DNA from: Lachnospiraceae bacterium
Lineage (GTDB): Bacteria; Bacillota; Clostridia; Lachnospirales; Lachnospiraceae
Reading direction: 5' to 3'
DNA: 64,000 nucleotides
NCBI GenBank assembly: GCA_015057835.1
Contig: SVDL01000004.1
Span: 1-64,000, forward strand
Shown here: piece by piece, positions 23,243 through 32,900 of the stretch
How positions within the stretch are numbered: position 1 is the first letter of the stretch
How the letters are laid out: each line of letters begins with the position of its first letter
Notes under the pieces: model-generated
The model's input: only the letters and a program-made list of their open reading frames with translations
Database searches by the model: none
What the model was told of the DNA's origin: nothing
Made by a program: the position numbers and the translations under genes

Positions 23243-24094
23243 ATGAAGATCGCAGTTACCTATGAAAACGGAACTATTTTCCAGCATTTCGGAAGAACAG
23301 AGAATTTCAGGATCTACGACGTGGAAGACGGCGCTGTCGTCTCCAGTGAAGTGATGAATGCCGGCGGCGTCGGCCATGAAGCGCTGGCGGAGCTCCTTGC
23401 GCAGCACGATATCAGCGTGCTGATCTGCGGCGGCATGGGAGCCGGGGCGCAGGCGGCCCTCGCGGAGGCGGGCATCGAAGTCTATGCCGGCGCGGAAGGC
23501 AGTGCGGACGAGGCGGTGGAGAAGTATCTCAAAGGAGAGCTGGAGTCCACCGGCGTAAACTGTGACCATCACAGCCACGGGGAAGATCATGATCACGGCT
23601 GCGGAGAAGGCGGATGCGGTTCCGGCGGCTGCAGCAGCTGCAGCGGATGCGGCGGAAGTATGATCGAGGGGAAAAACGTCGGCAGGACCTGCCGCGTTCA
23701 TTACAGGGGAACCTTTGACGACGGCACGCAGTTCGATTCTTCCTATGACAGGGGAGAACCGCTGGAATTTGTCTGCGGCGCGGGCATGATGATCCGCGGT
23801 TTTGACTCCGCAGTCGCGCAGATGGATCCGGGAGAGATCGTGGACGTTCACCTTATGCCGGAAGAGGCGTACGGCCCCGTGGACCCGAGGGCGGTCTTCA
23901 GCGTTGTCATCCGGGAGCTTCCCGGATCGGAAGGACTGGAGGTCGGCCAGAAGGCCTATCTCACCAATGACTACGGCCAGCCGTTCATCGTCCGCGTTGT
24001 CGCGAAAGACGATACGCTGATCACGTTTGACGCCAATCATGAGATGGCCGGAAAGAAACTGAATTTCAGGATTGAGCTTGTTGAAGTATTATGA
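23243..24094 (+). CDS. NifX-like domain / His-Cys-rich linker / SlyD-type FKBP prolyl isomerase fusion
   Basis: A 283-residue three-part protein. Residues 1-100 resemble the dinitrogenase iron-molybdenum cofactor (NifX/NifB C-terminal) family: KIAVTYENGTIFQHFGRT and LICGGMGAGAQAAL. Residues 107-137 are a metal-binding linker with six Cys and five His (CDHHSHGEDHDHGC then GCG/CSSCSGC repeats). Residues 143-283 form an FKBP domain of the SlyD type with inserted flap (YRGTFDDGTQFDSSY, ending NHEMAGKKLNFRIELVEV). SlyD proteins assist folding and nickel delivery, and NifX-like domains bind metal clusters, so a metallochaperone for an anaerobic enzyme is plausible. Preceded by TTAAGGAG. Cytoplasmic, apparently monocistronic. 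Confidence 0.88.
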   Translation: MKIAVTYENGTIFQHFGRTENFRIYDVEDGAVVSSEVMNAGGVGHEALAELLAQHDISVLICGGMGAGAQAALAEAGIEVYAGAEGSADEAVEKYLKGELESTGVNCDHHSHGEDHDHGCGEGGCGSGGCSSCSGCGGSMIEGKNVGRTCRVHYRGTFDDGTQFDSSYDRGEPLEFVCGAGMMIRGFDSAVAQMDPGEIVDVHLMPEEAYGPVDPRAVFSVVIRELPGSEGLEVGQKAYLTNDYGQPFIVRVVAKDDTLITFDANHEMAGKKLNFRIELVEVL

Positions 24095-24133
24095 GGAGGG
24101 GCCTGCCTGAGGGAGAATTCTTTTGACAGAAAT

Positions 24134-25603
24134 CTAATCGCAGAGGATCTCCGCAAGCGTCGCCATCATATCGCTGATCTCAAGCGGTTTCGAGATGTGG
24201 GCATTCATGCCGGCATCTTTTTCTTTCTCGATATCCTCCCGGAAAGCGTTGGCGGTCATCGCAATGACGGGAACGGAAGCGCGGACCGGATCGGGGAGCG
24301 CGCGGATCAGCCGGGTGGCTTCGAGACCGCCCATGACCGGCATCTGCACGTCCATGAGAACAGCGTCGTAATAACCGGGCTCGTTCTGCTTCACCATATC
24401 CAGCGCGATCTGTCCGTTTTCGGCGGTCTCCAGCATGAAACCGGTGTCCGTGAGGATCATCGAGGCGATCTCACGGTTGATCGGATTATCCTCCGCAAGG
24501 AGCAGCCGGATCGATCCAGGATCGCCGGAGGGGTGATCCCTGCAGGGGAGAGAAGTCGTGGCTTCCGGCAGGCTGTCCGTGATCCGGAAGGGGAGCGTGA
24601 CCGTAAATTCCGTCCCTTTTCCCTGCTCCGTGTCAAGGCTGATCGAACCGCCCATGAGATCCGTGAATTTTTTGGTGATGGCCATGCCGAGGCCCGTTCC
24701 CTGAATGCCGCTGACGGTCGAAGTGCGCTCTCTCTCAAAGCTGTCGAAGACTTTTTCCGCGAATTCGGGACTCATGCCGATGCCGTTGTCTTTCACGCGG
24801 ATCTCATAGATCCCCTGACCCTCCCTGCGTCCGGTCTGGGCCAGGCGGACAGAGATCTCGCCGCCCTCCGGCGTGAATTTGCAGGCGTTGCTCATAAGAT
24901 TCAGGAGGATCCTGTTGAGGCGCTTCCGGTCACAGATCACAAAAGGATCCGAAAGACCGGAGGTGTCCGCCGTATAGCGGATATGTTTCTTCTCGATCTG
25001 GGAAGCGAACAGATCGCTGACGCCGGTGAGAACGGTGCGCAGATCCGTCGGGATCTCCTCGGTCTCGAGGTTCCCGCTCTCGATGCGGCTCATCTCCAGC
25101 ACGTCGTTGATGAGCCCCAGAAGATGCTCACTGGACGCGTCGATCTTGCCGAGATATTCCCTCATCTGCTCTTCGGAGACACCGTCCCGGAGCGCCAGCT
25201 GCGTGTAGCCGATGATCGCGTTCATCGGCGTGCGGATATCATGGGACATGTTGGAGAGGAAAATGCTCTTGGCCTCGGATGCCTGTCTCGTGCTGCTGAG
25301 TTCCCGCTCGTTTTCGCGGATGCGGTCCGTGATATAGATGAGCATCGTCAGCATAATAAATACGAAAATACTGCCGCCAAACAGAATGGAGGCAATCACG
25401 AGATCGGGCTTTCCGAAAATACCGACGGTAAGGTAGCCCGCAAAGAACAGGATCATAAAGACCTGAGGCGTAAACAGCGCCGTTCGGTTTCTGCGCCCGA
25501 TGGCCATCCAGGCCATTTTTTTTGTGAACCGATGGTACTGGATGATATTGTACAGCATGAGGGCGCTGCCCAGATAGATCATTCCGTATATGAGATAACG
25601 CAT
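24134..25603 (-). CDS. Membrane hybrid histidine kinase with C-terminal receiver domain
   Basis: A 489-residue sensor. Three hydrophobic segments lie within the first ~95 residues with almost no extracellular domain. Then come HisKA (SNMSHDIRTPMNAIIGY, phosphoacceptor His), HATPase (N-box NLMSNACKFTPEGG, G-boxes VKDNGIGMS and GTGLGMAI) and a receiver domain (LLLAEDNPINREIA, phosphoacceptor Asp in VLMDVQMPVMGG, Lys in HISKPL). Such kinases pass phosphate from His to their own receiver and then to a separate phosphotransfer protein; no Hpt or regulator gene is adjacent. The signal is unknown. It converges on the NifX-SlyD gene (39-base gap). Confidence 0.92.
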   Translation of the reverse strand: MRYLIYGMIYLGSALMLYNIIQYHRFTKKMAWMAIGRRNRTALFTPQVFMILFFAGYLTVGIFGKPDLVIASILFGGSIFVFIMLTMLIYITDRIRENERELSSTRQASEAKSIFLSNMSHDIRTPMNAIIGYTQLALRDGVSEEQMREYLGKIDASSEHLLGLINDVLEMSRIESGNLETEEIPTDLRTVLTGVSDLFASQIEKKHIRYTADTSGLSDPFVICDRKRLNRILLNLMSNACKFTPEGGEISVRLAQTGRREGQGIYEIRVKDNGIGMSPEFAEKVFDSFERERTSTVSGIQGTGLGMAITKKFTDLMGGSISLDTEQGKGTEFTVTLPFRITDSLPEATTSLPCRDHPSGDPGSIRLLLAEDNPINREIASMILTDTGFMLETAENGQIALDMVKQNEPGYYDAVLMDVQMPVMGGLEATRLIRALPDPVRASVPVIAMTANAFREDIEKEKDAGMNAHISKPLEISDMMATLAEILCD

Positions 25604-25762
25604 TGCAGTCCTCCCGGCAGGGATAACGATGATGGTATTTTTTGTAAAGTCATTTTACCACACCGGAAAAAGAAAATGAACGTCGGCTTAACGGTTCCGG
25701 AATTCTGTGTTAAACTGCATACAGATTCTGAGTGAGATTCCGACAGGAAGGACGGCCGTGTG

Positions 25763-26008
25763 ATGAGACTTCTGAAAATACAGGCTTTTTTAAAAGAAAA
25801 GAATATCACCTACGATTATGTGGAGGAAAACGAGTGCGGAAGCATTGACTTTCAGTTCCGCGGCGTGCCTTATCACGTCTGGGAATTTCCGCCGGAAGAA
25901 CCGGGGTGCGAGAGCAATATACGCACCGGCGGGAGAGTGGAGGAGTTCTCCGGGGACTATGAGGAGGCGATCCTGGAGGTTCTGCGGGACTGGGACGCGA
26001 TGAAATAG
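25763..26008 (+). CDS. Conserved small hypothetical protein, 81 residues
   Basis: A short acidic protein with no signal peptide or membrane segment. It has an N-terminal helix (LLKIQAFLKEKNITYDYV) followed by a beta-rich part (SIDFQFRGVPYHVWEFP) and a C-terminal helix. The composition and a good ribosome binding site (GGAAGGA) support translation, and I believe similar proteins occur in other Lachnospiraceae, but no function can be assigned. Start may be ATG 25763 or the adjacent GTG 25760. It is followed by a strong terminator, so it is a one-gene transcript, divergent from the histidine kinase. Confidence 0.7.
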   Translation: MRLLKIQAFLKEKNITYDYVEENECGSIDFQFRGVPYHVWEFPPEEPGCESNIRTGGRVEEFSGDYEEAILEVLRDWDAMK

Positions 26009-26020
26009 AGAGAATAAGCG

Positions 26021-26056
26021 AAAGAGCGGAGACCTTTCGGGGGCCTCCGCTCTTTT
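26021..26056 (+). terminator. Rho-independent terminator
   Basis: AAAGAGCGGAGACC / GGCCTCCGCTCTTT stem with one mismatch, followed by TTTT, 12 bases after the small gene. Confidence 0.88.
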
Positions 26057-26136
26057 ACGCGTATCGGGGAGGATCGGATCCTTTACTCACGCGCTTTATA
26101 CGCGTATCGGGGAGGATCGGATCCTTTTATTTACGC
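26057..26136. repeat. Direct duplication of a ~37-bp segment
   Basis: ACGCGTATCGGGGAGGATCG and the following GATCCTTT...ACGCG occur at 26057-26093 and again at 26100-26136, offset 43 bases, with small differences only near the end. It sits between the terminator of the small gene and the end of the cyclodeaminase gene and contains no gene. Confidence 0.85.
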
Positions 26137-26153
26137 GATTTTTGGCGATCGGC

Positions 26154-27137
26154 TCAGGCGAGATCGACTTCCGGCACTTCGACGCCGTTTTCCTCAATGT
26201 GTTGGAGCACCAGGGCTGCGACGGCGGCATCCGGAGCCCCCATCCCGACCAGCTGGCAGAGGATCCGCTCTTTCGGATCTGTTCTCCCGGCCTTTTTCCC
26301 GGCGATGACTTCCGGAAGGGTCGCGGAGAAAGAATCCTCATTGACGAGCCCTTTTTTCGCGGGCTCATACAGATTGCCGCGGTGGAGCGTCTGCCCGATA
26401 TGATCGGTGAGAAGCCGGTCGCAGTGAAGGACGATCTCCTCGTCGGTCTCCGTATAGGAGCCCATCGTGAGAAGCAGCGCGCCTTCCCCTACCCAGGCGT
26501 CCCTGACAAGAGGCGCGTCGGCCGTGGTCAGCGTGATGATTACATCGCTTCCCGGGCAGGCGTCTTCGATGCTGTCACAGTCTTTCAGCTCAAAAGGCAC
26601 ACCGGGGAATTTTGCGATAAAATTCTTACGGGCTTCCGGGAAAATATCGCAGATCCGGACTTCTTTTAAGGGGAGTGTGCGGCGCATGCATTCCAGGGCG
26701 GCGTACGCCTGCGCGCCCGCCCCGATAATGGTCACGATATCCGTCTTTGCGGCCAGATATTTACAGGCGATGGCGGGCTGGGCGCCCGTGCGGAACTGGG
26801 AGATCCAGTCCCCGCCCATCAGGGCTTTCATGGATCCGGTCCGCGGGTCGCACAGAAATACTTTTGCCCGGATAAAAGGCAGCCCGATCTTGCGGTTGTC
26901 GATAAAGCCGCCGACGAATTTGAGACCGGCAAGATCCGTGTCCTGAATGTAGGACGGCATGGAGTTGAACCAGCCGTGGACCCCGAGCTCATTCATGTCC
27001 AGAGTGATCTTGGACGGCATGATGACTTTTCCCTCGCCGTACCATCGCCAGGTGTTCTCCACCTGCTCGATCACTTCTTCGATCGTGATGTTTTCTTTTA
27101 CGAGGGAATCACTGATGATTTTGACAGGTTCTTTCAT
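26154..27137 (-). CDS. Ornithine cyclodeaminase / mu-crystallin family protein
   Basis: A 327-residue NAD(P)-dependent enzyme. GGDWISQFRTGAQPAIACKYLA and the Rossmann loop VTIIGAGAQAYAALECM are family signatures, and DVIITLTTADAPLVRD follows as in other members. Relatives include ornithine cyclodeaminase, ketimine reductase and alanine/lysine dehydrogenases. The N-terminal region is longer in Trp/Tyr than usual, and the substrate is unresolved. AGGAGG precedes the ATG. It lies 36 bases downstream of the amidase gene on the same strand and may share its transcript. Confidence 0.87.
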   Translation of the reverse strand: MKEPVKIISDSLVKENITIEEVIEQVENTWRWYGEGKVIMPSKITLDMNELGVHGWFNSMPSYIQDTDLAGLKFVGGFIDNRKIGLPFIRAKVFLCDPRTGSMKALMGGDWISQFRTGAQPAIACKYLAAKTDIVTIIGAGAQAYAALECMRRTLPLKEVRICDIFPEARKNFIAKFPGVPFELKDCDSIEDACPGSDVIITLTTADAPLVRDAWVGEGALLLTMGSYTETDEEIVLHCDRLLTDHIGQTLHRGNLYEPAKKGLVNEDSFSATLPEVIAGKKAGRTDPKERILCQLVGMGAPDAAVAALVLQHIEENGVEVPEVDLA

Positions 27138-27173
27138 GACCTCTGCCTCCTGTAATTCGTTTGTGCGAAGAGA

Positions 27174-28331
27174 TCAGCCTTCCGCGGGACTGCTCTCCGT
27201 GCTGTCAGCCGGGGAAGGTTCTCCTCCCGCGGCGGGTTTCTGCTTGAAAAAGATATTCACTCCGGCGACGATGCCGTCCGCAAGGGTGTTCAGGGTCTCC
27301 TCCGAGCGGTCCGAGGTTTTGTCTCCGACTTCAAGGTCTATAGAGGGAACAGTCGAGTAGGATGTCTGTGTAAGATCCATCTCAATGGAACCCTCGCCCA
27401 TGACTTTGGCGCCGGCGGAACGGAGTCCTTCTATGATGGAATGTCCGAGCCGGTCGTGTTCTTCCCAGTGGGACGCCACCGGTTCCATCGCGCGGTAGGA
27501 GGAGACATTCGGCACGCTCATGAAATAGGCTCCCTTATCGGAGGAAGTGCTGTCGTAGTGGATCGCGATGTGGCAGTCCGCGTATTCATTTGCAATGAGC
27601 GTGCGGGCGATGTTATCCAGCTGAACGTCATCCGTCTCCCGGATCATGAGGACGTTGTAGCCGTCCTCCAGAAGCTTGTCTTTTACGATGAGGGCGAGGG
27701 CCAGATTGCCGGCTCTCTCCGGCGTGCCGTCAGCGAAATCCATTCCGGTGGAGACAGCGACCGCTCTGGTCTCTCCGGCAGCGGTGGTGCCGCCCGTGAC
27801 TTTCGGCGTCCCGTCCGGATGGCACTGGGTCTTGACGTTCGATCCTCCCTGTGTGCCGTGGCCGGCATTGATGCAGACCGTGATGTCTTTCGGTGCAGCT
27901 GCGTGGGAATAATACAGCTTTGCCGTGCCGGAATTGATGACGGAGAATTCCCCGTAGGTCCATGAAGGATCAAATGTGATCTCCATATCCTCTCTGACGG
28001 TAAATGATTCCGGAGCGATGACCGGTATTTCTTTCTCTTCTTCGGATTCTTCCGGGACGGGATCACTGTTCTCCGGTCCCGCTTCGGAACCGGAACTGTC
28101 CTCCTGACCGCCGGCCTCCGGCAGTGCGTCTTCCTCCGAAGAAGTTCCTTCGTTATCCTCATTACCGGTATCTTCTATGGAAACACTCTCCTCGGCTTCA
28201 CTGTTTCCGGAAACGCCCTCCGCCGCGTCGCTGCCGCTTTCAAGCAGCAGACTGCCGCCGCAGCCGGTAAGGAACAGAGTGAGTGAGAGAACAGCAGCGA
28301 GGATCGTTTTTGTGAAATGTCTGTAAATCAT
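27174..28331 (-). CDS. N-acetylmuramoyl-L-alanine amidase (Amidase_3), lipoprotein
   Basis: A 385-residue secreted protein. The lipoprotein signal ends in LTGCGG, and a ~100-residue Glu/Ser/Gly-rich spacer precedes the catalytic domain. Zinc-amidase motifs are present: CINAGHGTQGG (first His), a Glu in the AGNLALALIVKDKL region, ADCHIAIHYDS (second His) and PSIDLEVGDKTSD (near the catalytic Glu). Such enzymes cut the amide bond between MurNAc and the peptide stem during cell separation. ATG at 28331 with GGGAGG upstream is chosen; earlier in-frame starts lack a ribosome binding site and would bury the signal peptide. Confidence 0.9.
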   Translation of the reverse strand: MIYRHFTKTILAAVLSLTLFLTGCGGSLLLESGSDAAEGVSGNSEAEESVSIEDTGNEDNEGTSSEEDALPEAGGQEDSSGSEAGPENSDPVPEESEEEKEIPVIAPESFTVREDMEITFDPSWTYGEFSVINSGTAKLYYSHAAAPKDITVCINAGHGTQGGSNVKTQCHPDGTPKVTGGTTAAGETRAVAVSTGMDFADGTPERAGNLALALIVKDKLLEDGYNVLMIRETDDVQLDNIARTLIANEYADCHIAIHYDSTSSDKGAYFMSVPNVSSYRAMEPVASHWEEHDRLGHSIIEGLRSAGAKVMGEGSIEMDLTQTSYSTVPSIDLEVGDKTSDRSEETLNTLADGIVAGVNIFFKQKPAAGGEPSPADSTESSPAEG

Positions 28332-28475
28332 AAGTATAAAACCTCCCGTGGCAGAATCATTGTCGCACAATCGGAAACAATTTGCCATAGGCAGTTGCGG
28401 GTTTGCCAAAAACATCTTTTCCGTGTATGATGAATTTTATAAATGACCGGATAAAATGCCGGAAGGAGGAAGCAT

Positions 28476-29264
28476 ATGGATCTTGGTCTTGCTGGAAAAG
28501 TAGTTGTTGTAACGGGCGGCTCCAAGGGGATCGGCAGCGCGATCGTCAGGGAATTTCTGAAGGAAGGCGCTTCTGTGGCGACGTTCGGCCGGAACAAAGA
28601 GGCGGTCAAAGCATTCGCTGACGAACTCGCGCAGGAGGGATACGATCTTTATTACGAGGCACTGGATGCGTCAAAAGAAAGTGAAGTCAGCGCGTTCGCG
28701 GCGCGTGTGAAGGAAAAATACGGCACTCTTGACGTCTGGGTCAACAACGCCGGGACAAATCGTCTCGGACGTTTTCTCGATTATTCCGAAGAGGATTATG
28801 ACTATATCATGAACGTCAACACCAAATCCGTATTCCTCGGGACCCAGATCGCGGGCAGAATCATGAAGGAGCAGGGCGGCGGCGTCATCATCAACGCCTC
28901 CAGCTTCGCGACGCACATGGCGCAGGCCAACAGCACGATCTACGCGGCGTCCAAGTGTGCTGTCGCGTCATTTACGAAATCCACCGCAGGCGCGCTCGCG
29001 CCGTTCGGCATCCGGGTCGTCGGATATATGCCGGGCGTTATCCTGACACCCCTCGCCTATGAGATGATCAAATCCGATCCGGAGAAATATTATAAAGATA
29101 TCGCGATGCACCGCACGGGCACGCCGGAGGAGATCGCAAAGCCGGTGGTCTTTCTCGCCTCACCCTGCGCGTCGTTTATCACCGGCGTCGACCTTGAGAT
29201 CGGCGGCGGCAAATTCGCGGTGCAGGACTGCATGATGGCTTACAACATGGAGAATGAAAAATAA
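28476..29264 (+). CDS. Short-chain dehydrogenase/reductase (SDR)
   Basis: A 262-residue classical SDR. NAD(P)-binding TGGSKGIG is at about 12-19, NNAG near 90, catalytic Ser in INASSFA and YAASK (Tyr and Lys) near 155-160. Substrate preference cannot be read from the sequence; relatives include sugar dehydrogenases and 3-oxoacyl-ACP reductases. AAGGAGGAAG precedes the ATG. The ABC exporter ATPase starts 3 bases after its stop, so they are co-transcribed. Confidence 0.9.
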   Translation: MDLGLAGKVVVVTGGSKGIGSAIVREFLKEGASVATFGRNKEAVKAFADELAQEGYDLYYEALDASKESEVSAFAARVKEKYGTLDVWVNNAGTNRLGRFLDYSEEDYDYIMNVNTKSVFLGTQIAGRIMKEQGGGVIINASSFATHMAQANSTIYAASKCAVASFTKSTAGALAPFGIRVVGYMPGVILTPLAYEMIKSDPEKYYKDIAMHRTGTPEEIAKPVVFLASPCASFITGVDLEIGGGKFAVQDCMMAYNMENEK

Positions 29265-29267
29265 CCC

Positions 29268-29969
29268 ATGGCATATGTTGTTTTTGAGGATGTCAAAAAA
29301 ATATACAGGAGCGGCGAGGTGGATATCCCGGCGCTCTCCGGAGCGAGCTTTTCCATTGAAAAGGGGGAGTTCTGCGTCATCGTCGGTGCCTCGGGCGCCG
29401 GAAAAACGACGATCCTCAATATTCTGGGAGGCATGGATTCCCTGACGGAGGGCAGGGTGTTTCTTGACGGGCGCGAAATTTCCGCCTTCGACAAGAAACA
29501 GCTCACGACCTACCGGCGGTACGATATCGGATTTGTCTTCCAGTTCTATAATCTCGTTCAGAACCTGACCGCTCTCGAAAATGTGGAACTTGCGGCACAG
29601 CTGTCGCAGGATCCTCTCGTGCCGGGGGAGGTCCTGGAACATGTGGGCCTCCGCGACAGAATGTCCAATTTTCCTGCCCAGCTTTCCGGTGGAGAACAGC
29701 AGCGGGTAGCGATCGCGAGAGCACTCGTGAAAAACCCGAAACTGCTTCTTTGTGATGAGCCTACCGGGGCGCTGGATTACAACACCGGCAAAGCCGTTCT
29801 GAAGCTTCTTTACGACACCTGCAGGGAAAAAGACATGACAGTCGTCGTGATCACCCACAACTCCGCCATCACCGCCATTGCCGACCGGGTCATCCGGGTC
29901 AGGAGCGGGAGAGTGGAGGAAATTTACTGCAACGCGGATCCCGCCGATATCTCGGAGATCGAATGGTAG
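29268..29969 (+). CDS. ABC transporter ATP-binding protein (MacB/LolD-like)
   Basis: A 233-residue ATPase. Walker A is GASGAGKTT, the Q-loop is in [14 protein letters not shown], the signature is [15 protein letters not shown], Walker B is [12 protein letters not shown] and the H-loop is [10 protein letters not shown]. The sequence is that of ATPases partnering FtsX-type permeases. Its stop overlaps the permease start by 7 bases. The pair should work as a mechanotransmission or export unit. Confidence 0.95.
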   Translation: MAYVVFEDVKKIYRSGEVDIPALSGASFSIEKGEFCVIVGASGAGKTTILNILGGMDSLTEGRVFLDGREISAFDKKQLTTYRRYDIGFVFQFYNLVQNLTALENVELAAQLSQDPLVPGEVLEHVGLRDRMSNFPAQLSGGEQQRVAIARALVKNPKLLLCDEPTGALDYNTGKAVLKLLYDTCREKDMTVVVITHNSAITAIADRVIRVRSGRVEEIYCNADPADISEIEW

Positions 29970-32900
29970 GAAAAAAGAAGAGAACTCTCAGCCTGATGAC
30001 GCTCCGGGAGATCCGGGGCTCTTTCGGGCGCTTTTTTGCCATCTTTGCGATCATCGCGCTGGGGGTCGGCTTCTTCTCCGGACTCCGGATCACGACGCCC
30101 GTCATGATCCATACCGTTGACAGTTTCTATAAAGAGCATCACTTCTATGATTACCGCGTTTTGTCCACTCTCGGATTTGAGGAGGAGGACATCGCTTCGC
30201 TGCGCCTTGAGGAGGATGCCGCCGCCGTGGAGGGCGGATGGCAGTACGATGTCCTGGTCGACAGAGAGGACGGCGGCACGTCAGTCTGCAAAATCTATTC
30301 CATTACGGAAAATATAAACACACTTCGTCTCGATGAGGGAAGGATGCCTGCATCGGCGGACGAATGTGTCGTTGACGCCGAAAACAGGATGTCACTGGTT
30401 CTCGGCGACACGCTGGTTCTGTCCTCTTCCAATGAGAAAGATACTTTGGAGGCATTTAAAAACCGCCGCTATACCGTCGTCGGATTTGCTGACACTCCTC
30501 TCTATATCAACTTTGAGAGAGGGACGACGACCATCGGCAACGGTTCTGTGACGGGATTCGCCTATTTTCCGAGGAAAGCGTTTTCCGAGGATTACTATAC
30601 CGAGGCCTACGTTCTTCTGAAGGATCAGGAGGAACTGTTCTCCGACGCATATGAAGAGCGTCTTGACGAGGGCAGGGACCGCTGGGAAGATGCCGTCCGG
30701 AAGGCGGCGGACGCCCGTTACGAAAGGCTTCTTGCCGATGCGGAAAAAGAGCTTGCGGACGCGAAGGATGAGTTTGAGGAGAAGAAAACGGACGGAGAGG
30801 CCGAACTTGATGATGCTGAAAAAGAACTCCGGGACGGAAAGGCGGAACTGGATGACGCATCTTCCGAACTGAAAGACGGCAGGGAACAGCTTTCGGACGC
30901 TCAGGCGGAACTTGCGGACGCGAAAACAGAACTGGACGATGCGAAAACAAAGCTGGACAGCGCCCACAGGGAACTTGCGGACGCCAAAAAAGAGCTGGAC
31001 AGCGGAAGGACGCAGCTTGACGCCTCCAAAAAAGAGTTGGAGGACGGAAAAAAACAGCTGGACGCCTCCCAGAAGGAGCTGGCAGACGGCAAAAAACAGC
31101 TGGACGAGACGCAGAAGGAACTGACAGCCGGAAAGGCGCAGCTGGACGAGACGAAAAAACAGCTGGACGAGGGCAAAAAACAGCTGGATGACACTCTTTC
31201 ACGGCTGAATGCGGCCAAAGAAGGGCTCGACAGTGCCCGGTCGGAACTGGAAACGAAAGGGCAGGAACTTGCTGCCGCCAGGGAACAGCTTGATGAGGCG
31301 CAGCAGGGAATCCGGGCGATGGAGGAACAGCTGGCGCACAAAGAACTCCTGCCTCCCGAACAGGCGGCGGCACTTGAGGAAACGTATCGCGCGTCCCTTG
31401 AGGCCTATGAGGCGGGAAAAGCACAGTATGATACGGGTCTTGCGGCCTATAACGAAGGAAAGACGCAGTACGAGGCGGGACTTGCCGGATACAATGAAGG
31501 GAAGGTACAGTACGAAGCTGCTCTGCAGCAGTATAATGAAGGACTGGCCCGGTATGAGGCAGGTCTTGCGGCCTATAACGAAGGAAAGACGCAGTACGAG
31601 ACGGGCCTCGCCGGATATAATGAAGGGAAAGCACAGTACGAAGCCGCCCTGCAGCAGTACAACGAAGGCCTTGCGAAGTATGAGAAAGGCGAGGAAGAGT
31701 ACCGGAAGGGCGTCGCCAGATACCAGTCCGGTGTCTCGGAGTACAACAGCGGTCTTGCGGAGTACGAGAGCGGCAGGAAGAAATATGAGGATGGTCTTGC
31801 GGAATACGAATCCGCAAAAGCGGATTATGAAGAGGGCGTGCTCGAATATGAGGACGGCCTGAAAGACTATGAGGACGGCCTTGCGGAGTACCGGGACGGG
31901 AAGGAAACCTACGATCGGGAGATCCGGGACGCGGAGAAGAAGATCGCGGACGCGGAGAAAGAACTGGCTGATTTTGAGGAGCCGGATACCTACCTTCTCG
32001 AAAGAAATACAAATATCGCTTATGAGTGTTTTAAGAGTGATTCTTCCATTGTGCGTCAGGTCGCGAAGGTATTTCCGGTGTTCTTTATCCTGGTAGCGGT
32101 GCTTGTCTGCATGACGACGATGACCCGCATGGTGGAAGAGCAGCGCAGTCAGATCGGTGTGCTGAAAGGGCTTGGATACTCGGAAGGAGATATTTTCAGG
32201 ACTTTCGCGGTCTACTCCGGCAGCGCGGCGATGTCGGGCTGTATTTTCGGATACGTCGCGGGCATTTTCCTGTTCCCTTCGGTGATCTGGATGGCCTACG
32301 ACATCATGTATATCTCCATTCCGCTCGAATGGATACCGGAATGGAAGCTCGCGGCCGTCGTCTTCGCGGTCTCCGCGGTATGCTCCCTCGGCACGACATA
32401 TGCAAGCGTCCGCCATGAACTCCGGGAGCCGGCGGCATCTCTTCTGCGGCCCAAGGCCCCGAAAGCGGGAAAACGGGTCTTTCTCGAGCGCATTCCGGGG
32501 ATCTGGAACCGCATGAGATTTATGCATAAGATCTCTGCGAGAAATATCCTCCGGTACAAAAAAAGGTTCTTTATGATGATCATCGGCATCAGCGGGTGCA
32601 CAGCGCTCCTACTGACCGGGTTCGGAATCAAGGATTCCATCGCGTCCTTTGCCGAGATCCAGTACGAGACGATCCAGGTCGCGGACGCGGATATGGTCTT
32701 CCGGAACGGGAAGGAAGACCGGATGCCGGAAAAACTGGAGAACGCGGTGCGGGACAGGAACGCGTCTGTCATGCTCTACAAAGGCGCTTCCTGGGATCTT
32801 CTCTCCGGCGGAAATGTCAAGAGTGTTCAGGTCATCGCTCCCTTCGGGGAGGAGATCGGTGACTTTTTCCGCCTGCACACCCGCGAGGGGGAGAGCCTTT

